A stretch of 64,000 nt of DNA from UBA2219 sp964612075. Its GTDB lineage: Bacteria > Desulfobacterota > Deferrimicrobia > Deferrimicrobiales > Deferrimicrobiaceae. The position numbers and the translations under genes are program-made. Within the stretch, counting starts at the first letter, position 1. Every line of letters starts with the position of its first letter. The stretch covers positions 21,576 to 85,575 of the forward strand of contig CAZTFC010000004.1 in NCBI GenBank assembly GCA_964612075.1, written 5' to 3'. The notes beneath the pieces were generated by a model. That model did not search any database. It was not told where the DNA came from and saw nothing but the letters and a program-made list of their open reading frames with translations. Shown here one piece after another: positions 51,010 to 59,122 of the stretch.

Positions 51010-52407
51010 CTACGACGCCTTCTTCTGATCGATGTACCGGTTCTTGAAGATCTCCCAACCCTTCAGAAGCTCCACCGCCCGGTCGAGCTGGGGATCCTTG
51101 ACGTCCTCCTTGCGGGCCCCCTGCTCCGCCGGCGGAACCGCCTTCTGCCGCCCCTTCTCCTCTTTCTTCGGGGCCGCCTGGGCGGGCGCCGCGGCGGGCT
51201 CCTCCTCCCCTTCCCCTCTCAGGTGGCGCTCGATGTCCTTTTCGCGCATCGGCCCGGAGAACGTTCCCGACTCCTCCCTGCCGTCGCTCACCACGATGTC
51301 GGGCTCGATCCCCTTGGCCTGGATCGAGCGGCCGTTGGGGGTGTAGTACCTCGCCGTCGTGAGCCGCAGGGCGGAGCCGTCGTCCATGGGAAGGATCGTC
51401 TGGACGGACGCCTTGCCGAAGGTCCTCTGCCCGATGACGATCGCCCGGCCGTGGTCCTGCAGCGCCCCCGCCACGATCTCGGAGGCCGAGGCGGAACCCG
51501 CGTTCACCAGCACCACGATGGGAAAGCCGGTGTGGGTCCCGTCCTTCTTGGCCGAGTACTTCGTCTTCTGCGCCTCCACCCGCCCGTCGGTGTAGACGAT
51601 GAGCCCGGATTCGATGAACTCGTCCGCGACGCGGACCGCCTGGTCGAGCAGCCCGCCGGGGTTGTTCCTCAGGTCGAGGATGAGCCCTTTGAGCCCGCTC
51701 TTCGACTTCAGGAACTCCTGCAGCGCGCGATCGACCTCCTGGTGGGAGTCCTGCTGGAACTGGATGAGCCGGATGTACCCGAGACCGTCTTCCAGCGGCC
51801 TGGACTTGACGCTCCTGATCTTGATGAGCTCCCGGGTCAGGGTATAGGCCTTCGGCTCGGGAACGCCCTCGCGGGAGATCGTGATCGTCACCTTGGTGCC
51901 CGGCTCGCCGCGGAGCCGCTTCACGGCGTCCATCACGTTCATGCTCTTCGTGGTTTCCTTCTCGATGCGGACGATCCGGTCGCCCGATTTCAGCCCCGCG
52001 CGGGCCGCGGGGGTGTCCTCGATCGGCGCGATGATCGTGAGGATCCCGTCCTTCATGCCGATCTCGATCCCCAGCCCCCCGAAGACCCCCTTCGTCTCGA
52101 CTTCCACCTGTTTGAGCATCTCGGGCGTGAGGTAGCTGCTGTGGGGATCGAGCGTCTCCACCATGCCGTTGATCGCGCCCTTCACGAGGTTGTCCATGTT
52201 CACTTCTTCCACGTAGCTGCTCTGGATGATCGAGAGGACATCCCCGAAGATCTTCAGCTTGCTGTACGCGACCGTGGCCTGCGCCGCGTGGCGGGAGGTG
52301 GAAAGGTCCCCGACGATGAACCCCGCGAGGAATACCGCGATGACCGCCGCGGTCCCGATCCATTTCCTGCCCCGGCCTTTCCGTGCGCCGCTTCCGCCCT
52401 GTTCCAT
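51010..52407 (-). CDS. ctpA: C-terminal processing peptidase (S41 family)
   Basis: Periplasmic serine protease of 465 residues: N-terminal signal/anchor (GTAAVIAVFLAGFIVGDL), PDZ domain (GGLGIEIGMKDGILTIIAPIEDTPAARAG), and S41 core with the catalytic Ser in VNAGSASASEIVAGALQDHGRA and Lys in QRTFGKASVQ. A charged Ala/Glu/Lys-rich region near the C-terminus precedes a final helix. It follows envC by 14 bases, the order seen in many deltaproteobacteria, and probably trims cell-wall enzymes or lipoproteins. Confidence 0.94.
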   Translation of the reverse strand: MEQGGSGARKGRGRKWIGTAAVIAVFLAGFIVGDLSTSRHAAQATVAYSKLKIFGDVLSIIQSSYVEEVNMDNLVKGAINGMVETLDPHSSYLTPEMLKQVEVETKGVFGGLGIEIGMKDGILTIIAPIEDTPAARAGLKSGDRIVRIEKETTKSMNVMDAVKRLRGEPGTKVTITISREGVPEPKAYTLTRELIKIRSVKSRPLEDGLGYIRLIQFQQDSHQEVDRALQEFLKSKSGLKGLILDLRNNPGGLLDQAVRVADEFIESGLIVYTDGRVEAQKTKYSAKKDGTHTGFPIVVLVNAGSASASEIVAGALQDHGRAIVIGQRTFGKASVQTILPMDDGSALRLTTARYYTPNGRSIQAKGIEPDIVVSDGREESGTFSGPMREKDIERHLRGEGEEEPAAAPAQAAPKKEEKGRQKAVPPAEQGARKEDVKDPQLDRAVELLKGWEIFKNRYIDQKKAS

Positions 52408-52421
52408 TCTTGGATTGCTCC

Positions 52422-53648
52422 TTATCGGTTGAGAGGGATCACGGATGCCGGGTCGATCGCCGTGCCGCCCGCCCGCAACTCAAAGTATAGCACCGATTTC
52501 CCGGACGGCGACGCGGGCAGGCTCCCCACGACCTGCCCCCTGCCGACGCCCTGCCCCGTCTTGACGGAGAAGGCGTCGAGCTTGCCGTACACGGAGAAGA
52601 GGCCGCTGCCGTGCTGCAGGATGAGGACGTTGCCGAAGCCGGAAACCGCCCCCGTGAACGCGACCTCGCCGGGAGCCGCCGCCTTCACCGGCGACCCGGA
52701 AATCCCCTCGATCTCCACGCCCCGGTTCTCGATCGTCACGTCGAACATGGGGTCGTGCTGCCGACCGAAGCGGCTGACGACCTTCCCGGGCATCGGGGGG
52801 GCCATCCCGCCGGCCAGGGAGGCGAACTGCCTGGGCGCCTCGGCCGCCTCCGGGGGTTTCGCCCCTTTCCGGGCCGCCTCCAACGCCTTCTTCCTGCGGA
52901 TCCGCTCCCTTTCCTTCGCGAGCCGCTCCACGCGGGCGACGAGCGACTCCATCCGGGCGATCCTCGCGCGGAGCGCGCGCAGCTCCCTCTGCTTGCGCTT
53001 CTTCTCCTTCCCGATGTCGGAGAGCCGCTTCCTCTCCGCCTCGTGGCGCGAAAGCAGCTTCTCCCCCTCCTTCCGTTCCCGCGCCATCTTCCTCTCGGAG
53101 ATCTCGACCTGGCGCTCGATCCCCGAGAGCTCCCGCTCCTTCCTCTGCCGCTCCAGGGCGAGACGCTCCACGTTCTCGAGATCGGCGCCGAGGTATCTCC
53201 GCATGAGGTGCCGCGCCCGCTCCGGGCAGGACCGGTCCGCCGGGCCGGCGAGGTCCGCCCGATGTCCCTCGAACGCGAGGAGCACGGCCTGCCGAAGCCC
53301 CTCGCGAGCCTCCCTCTGGGCCGCAGTGAGCTCCCGGACCTCCTTCTCCGTCACGTCCAGACGGCCGCCGAGGACCGAGAGCCTGCGGTCGATCCCCGCG
53401 ATGACGCCGCGCTGCTTTTTAAGGCGCGCGTTGAGTTCGTTCACGCGCCCCTTCGTCAGCTTCTCCTTGCGCAACGCTTCGGACAGCTCGGCCGCCGTCT
53501 TCTCCTCCCGCGCCTTCATCTCGAGGAGTCGCGCCTTCTCCCGGCGCAGCTCGGACGAGCCGTCCCGGGCCAGTGCCGGGGCCTGCAGGAGAAGCGCGGC
53601 GAGGATGCAGGCGAGCCAGGCGACCGCGGAGGGGCGCATCCTTCTCAT
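52422..53648 (-). CDS. envC: EnvC-like murein hydrolase activator with degenerate LytM domain
   Basis: A 408-residue periplasmic protein: signal peptide (to ~28), a very long coiled coil (~30-260) and a LytM-fold domain (~290-400). The zinc ligands are missing: NRGVEIEG replaces HxGxD and SVLYFELR replaces HLHFE. This is the EnvC type, which does not cut murein but activates amidases. It overlaps ftsX (ATGA), matching its known dependence on the FtsEX complex across the inner membrane. Confidence 0.93.
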   Translation of the reverse strand: MRRMRPSAVAWLACILAALLLQAPALARDGSSELRREKARLLEMKAREEKTAAELSEALRKEKLTKGRVNELNARLKKQRGVIAGIDRRLSVLGGRLDVTEKEVRELTAAQREAREGLRQAVLLAFEGHRADLAGPADRSCPERARHLMRRYLGADLENVERLALERQRKERELSGIERQVEISERKMARERKEGEKLLSRHEAERKRLSDIGKEKKRKQRELRALRARIARMESLVARVERLAKERERIRRKKALEAARKGAKPPEAAEAPRQFASLAGGMAPPMPGKVVSRFGRQHDPMFDVTIENRGVEIEGISGSPVKAAAPGEVAFTGAVSGFGNVLILQHGSGLFSVYGKLDAFSVKTGQGVGRGQVVGSLPASPSGKSVLYFELRAGGTAIDPASVIPLNR

Positions 53649-54538
53649 CGTTCCCCGTCGGGGCGGACCGGCGCCCACCCGAGAAGGGACGACGCGGCGA
53701 ACACCAGCGCGGCCGCCAGGACGAACGCCGCCCCCGCCGCCGCGACGGGGGAGGAAAGGAGCTCTTCCCGCGTCCCGATCACGCCCTCGAGGACCGGGTG
53801 CCTCCCGATGAGGAAATGGAGCGCGGCCGCCGCGGAAACGACGGCGACGGCGGCCAGGGCGAGTCCCGTCGCTGCGGACCCCGCGGCGCGGAAGATCGCA
53901 AGCCGCCGCTCGGGAACGCCCCGCTGAAGCAGGAAAACGAAGTCTCCCGCCAGGGAAAGGCACCGCAGCCGATCCTGGAACCGGCAGAGGATGAAGAAGA
54001 GGACCGCGAGGACCGCGAATCCCGCGCGGGACAGCGCGTTCACGGCCCGGTCGACCTTGAAGAGACGGGGCAGCGATTCCTCCCCCGCCAGCACCTTGTC
54101 GAGCAGCTCCACCGGCTTGAGGGCGGACAACACCGTTTCCACCCCGGACGGCGTGAACCGGTCGTGGCGGATCCGGATCTCGATATACCCGGGCAGGGGG
54201 TTGTCGGCGGCGCCGGGGATCGACTCGACTCCCGGGTACGCCACGAGGAACTCCTTCCAGGAGGACGCGGAGTCCCGGTACTCCGCGGACCGCACGGCGG
54301 GGAGGGCCGCGATCTTCTTCGTGAGGCCGATCGCCTCCTCCGGAGAGGCGGACGGCTTGAGCATCGCCGTGACGGAGTACTGCGAGGAAAGGAACCGGGC
54401 GATCCCCCCCGACAGGAACAGCGAGAGGAAGGCGAAAGCCAGCGGCAGGAGGAACGTGAAACGCCCGAGCGTCTGGACGGCGGCGGTCCGCCCCCCGAGA
54501 CGCCAGTCGACCCAGGCCAGGGTGAACCCGTCTTTCAA
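53645..54538 (-). CDS. ftsX: Cell-division ABC-type permease FtsX
   Basis: A 297-residue inner-membrane protein with the FtsX layout: one helix (~18-45), a large periplasmic domain (~45-165; MLKPSASPEEAIGLTKKIAALPAV), then three helices to the C-terminus. TTG 54538 overlaps the ftsE stop (TTGA) and has GGGAGG seven bases upstream; no ATG exists near the start. It transmits signals to EnvC, encoded immediately downstream. Confidence 0.9.
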   Translation of the reverse strand: MKDGFTLAWVDWRLGGRTAAVQTLGRFTFLLPLAFAFLSLFLSGGIARFLSSQYSVTAMLKPSASPEEAIGLTKKIAALPAVRSAEYRDSASSWKEFLVAYPGVESIPGAADNPLPGYIEIRIRHDRFTPSGVETVLSALKPVELLDKVLAGEESLPRLFKVDRAVNALSRAGFAVLAVLFFILCRFQDRLRCLSLAGDFVFLLQRGVPERRLAIFRAAGSAATGLALAAVAVVSAAAALHFLIGRHPVLEGVIGTREELLSSPVAAAGAAFVLAAALVFAASSLLGWAPVRPDGER

Positions 54539-55224
54539 CCGGAACCTCCCTTCATCGCGATCGCCGGCAGCCGGTGGACCCGGAACGGCCCGACCGGCTT
54601 CCCCGGTCCCGCGAACGACGTCCATTCCTGCGGCAGCTTCCGCTCCGCGGACAGGATTGTGTTCCCCGCTCCCGCCAGCATCCGGAAGAGGGTTCCGAGC
54701 ATCCCGGCATGCGGGTCCCCGACCGCAAGGGCCGTTCCGTCGGCGAACAGGAACTTCGGGTTCCGGAGCAGCTCCGCCGCCAGCGCGGCCCGCGTCCGCT
54801 CCGAGGCCGAGAGGGCCGAGAGGCGCACCGCTTCCGTGCCGGGAAGGCCCACCATGGAAAGGAGCTGCTCCTTCATCCTCTTCCGCTCTCCCTCGGGCAC
54901 CGTTCCCCGCATCATGGCGGAGCGGGTGAACAGGGCGTCCACGGTGTGGTTCTCGTCCGCGTCGAGCCGCTCGGGCACGCACCCGGTGGCGACCCGGAAG
55001 GCGCGGAGCGCCCCCCCGTCGCCCCGGTAGAGCGACTCGCCGGAGACGAGCACGTCGCCCGCATCCGGCCGGCGGTCGCCGCGGAGCATGGAGAGCAGCA
55101 GCGTCTTCCCGGAGGAGGGCGGGCCGACGATCACCGTGGCGCTGCCGTCCTCGAACGCGAAGTCGAGGCCGTCCCAGAGCGTTCTCCCGCGGGCGAAGAC
55201 ACCCAGACGGAACGCCTCGATCAT
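54535..55224 (-). CDS. ftsE: FtsE-like ATP-binding protein with degenerate catalytic motifs
   Basis: A 229-residue ABC-fold protein partnering FtsX. Walker A is intact (GPPSSGKT, 34-41) and the signature is recognisable (LSASE, 138-142), but the Q-loop Gln is not evident, Walker B reads KFLFADGTAL with Gly in place of the catalytic Glu (after Asp162), and no H-loop His is seen where expected (~190-196). It may bind ATP without efficient hydrolysis. Gene order with ftsX and envC supports the name. The lineage-specific loss, if confirmed, would be unusual. Confidence 0.85.
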   Translation of the reverse strand: MIEAFRLGVFARGRTLWDGLDFAFEDGSATVIVGPPSSGKTLLLSMLRGDRRPDAGDVLVSGESLYRGDGGALRAFRVATGCVPERLDADENHTVDALFTRSAMMRGTVPEGERKRMKEQLLSMVGLPGTEAVRLSALSASERTRAALAAELLRNPKFLFADGTALAVGDPHAGMLGTLFRMLAGAGNTILSAERKLPQEWTSFAGPGKPVGPFRVHRLPAIAMKGGSG

Positions 55225-55517
55225 CGATCGCCGGGCCCCTCGTCGACGGGGGTCACTTCCCCGGCGAGAAGCCGCCGGATCTCCTCGAGGTGCTGCGCTT
55301 TCATGCGGTCCTTCAGCGCATCCTGCCAGGACGGCCGGTCGAGGATGTCCTCGTAGGGCATCTGCACGCTGTCGAGGATCACGCCCCCGAGGAAGACGTG
55401 GGTCTTGACCACCGGGTTCGCCCGGCCGCCGTCCTCCGTCTGGACATGGTACGTCTTCCCCCGGAACTTGATGTTGTGGTTGAACCCGGACAGCATCTTC
55501 ACTCGGGAAGAAACCAT
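55221..55517 (-). CDS. Small conserved protein of unknown function
   Basis: A 98-residue soluble protein. Its core LSGFNHNIKFRGKTYHVQTEDGG, then HVFLGGVILDSVQMPYEDIL, is a pattern I associate with short hypothetical proteins of deltaproteobacteria, and the C-terminus is helical and charged. ATG 55517 has GAGGGGGCC before it; an ATG seven codons in is weaker. It overlaps ftsE by 4 bases and follows murI by 13, so it may join in division or wall synthesis. No function is assigned. Confidence 0.8.
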   Translation of the reverse strand: MVSSRVKMLSGFNHNIKFRGKTYHVQTEDGGRANPVVKTHVFLGGVILDSVQMPYEDILDRPSWQDALKDRMKAQHLEEIRRLLAGEVTPVDEGPGDR

Positions 55518-55530
55518 CGGCCCCCTCTTT

Positions 55531-56325
55531 CTACAGATCGACCCGCCGCACGTCGCAAAGTTCCCTGCCGAAGAACCCGCTGCCTATGCGGGCGAACCGC
55601 TCGGGATCGTCCGTCACGAAAAACTCCGTCCTGCGCGCATCCCCCTTGCTCCGGACCTGCGTTTCGGACAACAGGATGTCCACGACCATCGCCGCCTCCT
55701 CCCCGGAATCGATCAGGACCGTTCCCTCGCCGAGGAAGTCCCGGATCGCCCCCTTGAGGACCGGGTAGTGGGTGCATCCCAGGATCAGGGCGTCCGGAGG
55801 CTCCGACCGGAAGGGCGAAAGATACTCCGCGATCACGGCCCGGGCGATGTCGTTGTCCGTCCATCCCTCCTCCGCCAGCGCCACGAGCAGCGGACAGGGG
55901 ATCGACCGGACCTTCGCCGAGGGTACGGCGCCCCGAAGGGCGTCCTCGTACGCCCCCGAGCGGACCGTCCCCAGCGTCCCGATGACGCCGATGCTCGATT
56001 TGCTCCGAAGGGCGGCGGCGCGCCGCACGCAGGGATCGATCATCCCGACGACGGGGATCTTGTAGATCTTGCGCATCGCCGGCAGGGCCAGCGACGACGC
56101 CGTGTTGCACGCGACGACGAGCAGCTTTATGTCGTGTCGGGTGATGAGGTGGTTCGCGATCTCGATGGAATACCGGGTCACGGTCTCCGAGGATTTCCCG
56201 CCGTAGGGGACGCGGGCCGTGTCCCCCACGTAGACGAAATGCTCCGAGGGAAGCGTCTGCACCAGCTCCTTCAGGACGGTCAACCCGCCCATCCCGGAAT
56301 CGAACACACCGATCGGATTTTCCAC
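55531..56325 (-). CDS. murI: Glutamate racemase
   Basis: Makes D-glutamate for peptidoglycan. 264 residues with the paired catalytic cysteines in VVACNTASSLAL (near residue 73) and LGCTHYPVLKG (near 184), N-terminal IGVFDSGMGGLTVL and YVGDTARVPYG. AGGAGAAGG precedes the ATG. First gene of the minus-strand division/wall group, with its own promoter facing the plus-strand pair at 56409. Confidence 0.96.
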   Translation of the reverse strand: MENPIGVFDSGMGGLTVLKELVQTLPSEHFVYVGDTARVPYGGKSSETVTRYSIEIANHLITRHDIKLLVVACNTASSLALPAMRKIYKIPVVGMIDPCVRRAAALRSKSSIGVIGTLGTVRSGAYEDALRGAVPSAKVRSIPCPLLVALAEEGWTDNDIARAVIAEYLSPFRSEPPDALILGCTHYPVLKGAIRDFLGEGTVLIDSGEEAAMVVDILLSETQVRSKGDARRTEFFVTDDPERFARIGSGFFGRELCDVRRVDL

Positions 56326-56341
56326 GCCTTCTCCTAATGCT

Positions 56342-56370
56342 TTGATTTTTTTAAGTTAAAACGCTATCGT
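56342..56370 (+). promoter_or_regulatory. Possible sigma-70 promoter for the 56409 gene
   Basis: TTGATT (56342-56347), 17-base spacer, TATCGT (56365-56370), inside the AT-rich divergent spacer. The match is moderate and it overlaps the murI promoter. A CCGAC/GTCGG stem-loop (56382-56396) lies just before the AGGAGG ribosome site. Confidence 0.35.
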
Positions 56371-56381
56371 ATATATGTCAA
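56353..56381 (-). promoter_or_regulatory. Sigma-70-type promoter of murI
   Basis: Minus strand: -35 TTGACA (56381-56376), 17-base spacer, -10 TAACTT (56358-56353), about 28 bases before the murI ATG. It shares the spacer with a promoter for the opposite strand. Confidence 0.6.
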
Positions 56382-56408
56382 CCGACTGCTTGTCGGCAGG
56401 AGGACGAT

Positions 56409-56693
56409 TTGAACGAGATTCTCGATTATCTCACCAACGCGAAGATCATGGAACTCGCGAAGGACACCCGCGTGCTTTTCGGCGCCGGCGTGCTGTTCGT
56501 CCTCGCCGTGATCTTCCGCTGGAAGTACGTCCTCGCGCTCCTCATGGGCCTCGCGGGAACCATGGCCGTGATACGGTATGCGAACCTCGGGGAAGGGGAA
56601 GCCGCCATCGACCAGAACCTGATCACCTTCGGCCTGGGGGCCGCGCTCGTGGCGGGCGTCCTGATCTACTTCCTTTTCATCCGTAGTGACTGA
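56409..56693 (+). CDS. Small three-helix membrane protein of unknown function
   Basis: A 94-residue inner-membrane protein starting from TTG (AGGAGG eight bases upstream). Helices at about 23-40 (LFGAGVLFVLAVIFRWKY), 41-56 and 70-90 (NLITFGLGAALVAGVLIYFLF) surround a short acidic loop (GEGEAAID). I do not recognise a family. It shares an 8-base overlap with the HgdB-like gene, so the two are co-translated; the pair forms the only plus-strand island between 26169 and 63354. Confidence 0.8.
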   Translation: MNEILDYLTNAKIMELAKDTRVLFGAGVLFVLAVIFRWKYVLALLMGLAGTMAVIRYANLGEGEAAIDQNLITFGLGAALVAGVLIYFLFIRSD

Positions 56694-57675
56694 TCCCCGC
56701 GCACGCGTCGGGTTCACCTCCTCCATCCCCGTCGAGGTCCTTTACGCCGGCGGGCGCCTGCCGGTGGACCTGAACAACGTCTTCATCGCGTCGGACAACC
56801 CCTCGGAGTACATCCGCCACGCGGAGGCTGACGGGTTCCCGAGGAACTGCTGCGGCTGGATCAAGGGGATCTACGGCGTCGCCCTCCGGCACGGCTTCGG
56901 GCGCGTCGTCGCGGTGACGCAGGGGGACTGCAGCTTCACGCAGGCGCTGATGGAGGTGCTGCAGTACAAAGGCGTTTCCGTCGTCCCCTTCGCCTTCCCC
57001 TTCGACCGCGACGCCGGCGCCCTCTCGCTCGAGCTTTCCAAGCTGGCCGACCGCTTCGGCACGACGCTGGCCGAGGCGCAGCGGTGGAAGGCGCGGCTCG
57101 ACCCCGTCCGCCGCCTGGCGCACGAGATCGACCGGCTGACGTGGGAGGAAGGCAAGGTCTCCGGGGAGGAGAACCACCGGTGGCTGATCGCCTGCTCCGA
57201 CTTCGAGGGCGACCCGGAACGGTACGCCCGCGGCGCGGAGGAGTTCCTCGCGGAGGCGGCGGCAAGGCCTTCCCGGAGGGACCGCGTTCCCGTCGCGTTC
57301 GTCGGGGTCCCCCCCATCGTCTCCGGACTGCACGAGTGCTTCGAGGAGGCCGGCGCCCGGGTCGTGCTCAACGAGGTCCAGCGGCAGTTCGCGATGCCGG
57401 CCCCCGCCGCGACGCTGGTCGAGCAGTACCTCGCGTACACCTACCCCTACTCCTTCTTCGAGCGGCTCCGGGACATCCGCGCGGAGGTCGCGCGCAGGGG
57501 CGCCCGGGGGGTCGTCCATTACGTCCAGTCGTTCTGCTTCCGCCAGATCGAGGACATCCTGCTGCGGGCGGAGGTGGGCGTGCCGGTGCTGACGCTCGAG
57601 GGGGAATCGCCCGGCGCCGTGGACGAGCGGACGCGGATCCGCATCCAGGCCTTCGTGGAGATGCTGGGGGGGTAG
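56686..57675 (+). CDS. 2-hydroxyacyl-CoA dehydratase subunit D / BadD / HgdB-like protein
   Basis: A 329-residue protein related to the iron-sulfur subunits of 2-hydroxyacyl-CoA dehydratases and benzoyl-CoA reductases. Conserved cysteines appear in FPRNCCGWIKG, TQGDCSFTQALME and YVQSFCFRQIEDIL; PPIVSGLHECFEEAG and GVPVLTLEGESPG are family segments. The start is GTG 56686. No second dehydratase subunit or ATP-dependent activator is encoded nearby, so it is an orphan member, and a role other than acyl-CoA chemistry is possible. Downstream gene is convergent. Confidence 0.88.
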   Translation: MTDPRARVGFTSSIPVEVLYAGGRLPVDLNNVFIASDNPSEYIRHAEADGFPRNCCGWIKGIYGVALRHGFGRVVAVTQGDCSFTQALMEVLQYKGVSVVPFAFPFDRDAGALSLELSKLADRFGTTLAEAQRWKARLDPVRRLAHEIDRLTWEEGKVSGEENHRWLIACSDFEGDPERYARGAEEFLAEAAARPSRRDRVPVAFVGVPPIVSGLHECFEEAGARVVLNEVQRQFAMPAPAATLVEQYLAYTYPYSFFERLRDIRAEVARRGARGVVHYVQSFCFRQIEDILLRAEVGVPVLTLEGESPGAVDERTRIRIQAFVEMLGG

Positions 57676-57688
57676 CGGCCCGGGGGCC

Positions 57689-59122
57689 TTACCAGAGGCC
57701 CGTCCGCAGGTACCCGTCGATGGCCGTCGCGGCCTTCCGGCCGGCGCCCATCGCCAGGATCACGGTCGCCGCCCCGATGACGATGTCCCCGCCGGCGAAG
57801 ACCCCCTTCCTGCTGGTCTTCCCCGTTTCGCCGTCCGCGACGATGTTCCCCCACTTGGTCGCGTCGAGGCCGGGGGTCGTGGCGGGGACCAGCGGGTTCG
57901 CGCCGTTGCCGATGGCGACGATCACCGCCTCGGCCGCGAGGCGGAACTCCGATCCCGCCATCGGGACGGGTCGGCGGCGGCCGGAGGCGTCCGGGTCGCC
58001 CAGCTCCATCCGCTGGCACTCCACCTCGGCAACGAAACCCTCCTCGTTCCCGTGGAACGCCACCGGGTTCGTGAGCAGGTGGAACTCAATCCCCTCCTCC
58101 TCCGCGTGGTGCACCTCCTCGATCCGCGCGGGCATCTCCTTCCGCGACCGGCGGTAGATCAGGTACACCTTCTCCGCCCCGAGCCGGATCGCCGTCCGGG
58201 CCGCGTCCATCGCGACGTTCCCGCCGCCCACCACGGCCACGCGCCTCGCCCGCACGATGGGGGTGTCCGCCTCGGGGAACCGGTACGCCTTCATCAGGTT
58301 CGTGCGGGTGAGATACTCGTTGGCCGAATAGACGCCGACCAGGCCCTCCCCCGGGATGTTCATGAAGTACGGCAGCCCCGCGCCGGTGCCGACGAAGACG
58401 GCGTCGAAACCCTCCTCCGCGAGCAGCTCGTCGACGGTGACCGACTTCCCGACGACCGCGTTGCACTCGATCCTCGCGCCGAGGTCCCGGATGTAGTCCA
58501 CCTCGGCCCGCACGATCTCCTTCGGGAGGCGGAACTCCGGGATCCCGTACATCAGCACCCCGCCCGGCGCGTGCAGCGCCTCGAAGATCGTCACGTCGTG
58601 GCCCGCCCGGACGAGGTCCCCCGCCACGGTCAGCCCCGCGGGCCCCGCCCCGACGACCGCCACGCGCTTTCCCGTGGGCGGGGCGGCCGCCGGGATCTCC
58701 ACGCTCCCGGTGACGCGCTCGAAGTCGGCGACGAACCGCTCGAGGCGCCCGATGGCCACCGGCTCCCCTTTCTTCCCGAGGACGCAGGGCATCTCGCACT
58801 GCTCCTCCTGCGGGCAGACGCGGCCGCAGACCGCGGGCAGGGCGTTCGTCTCCTTGATCTTCCTCGCGGCCTCGACGAATTTCCCTTTCGCCACCAGGTC
58901 GATGAACTCCGGGATCTGCACCCCGACCGGGCACCCTTTGACGCACTGGGGATTCTTGCACTGGATGCAGCGGCTCGCCTCGAGCACGGCCAGGTCCGGC
59001 GTCAGGCCGTACGGGACTTCCCGGAAGTTCCGTACGCGGTCCGAGGGGGGCTGCTCCGGCATCGGCTGCCGGGGGACGCTGAACGGCTTCGGGCGGGGCC
59101 CGGGAGGAGGCGCGTCCGTCAT
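57689..59122 (-). CDS. GltA/NfnB-like NADPH oxidoreductase (glutamate synthase small-chain type)
   Basis: A 477-residue flavoprotein: N-terminal iron-sulfur domain with CIQCKNPQCVKGCPVGV and CGRVCPQEEQCEMPCV, then FAD site VAVVGAGPAGLTVAGDLVRAGHDVTIFE and NADPH site VAVVGGGNVAMDAARTAIRLGAEKV, ending AGGDIVIGAATVILAMGAGRKAA. Because it overlaps the product at 59119, the pair most resembles NfnAB, which couples NADH, NADPH and ferredoxin; GltD-like function would need a large glutamate synthase subunit, absent here. Confidence 0.92.
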   Translation of the reverse strand: MTDAPPPGPRPKPFSVPRQPMPEQPPSDRVRNFREVPYGLTPDLAVLEASRCIQCKNPQCVKGCPVGVQIPEFIDLVAKGKFVEAARKIKETNALPAVCGRVCPQEEQCEMPCVLGKKGEPVAIGRLERFVADFERVTGSVEIPAAAPPTGKRVAVVGAGPAGLTVAGDLVRAGHDVTIFEALHAPGGVLMYGIPEFRLPKEIVRAEVDYIRDLGARIECNAVVGKSVTVDELLAEEGFDAVFVGTGAGLPYFMNIPGEGLVGVYSANEYLTRTNLMKAYRFPEADTPIVRARRVAVVGGGNVAMDAARTAIRLGAEKVYLIYRRSRKEMPARIEEVHHAEEEGIEFHLLTNPVAFHGNEEGFVAEVECQRMELGDPDASGRRRPVPMAGSEFRLAAEAVIVAIGNGANPLVPATTPGLDATKWGNIVADGETGKTSRKGVFAGGDIVIGAATVILAMGAGRKAATAIDGYLRTGLW

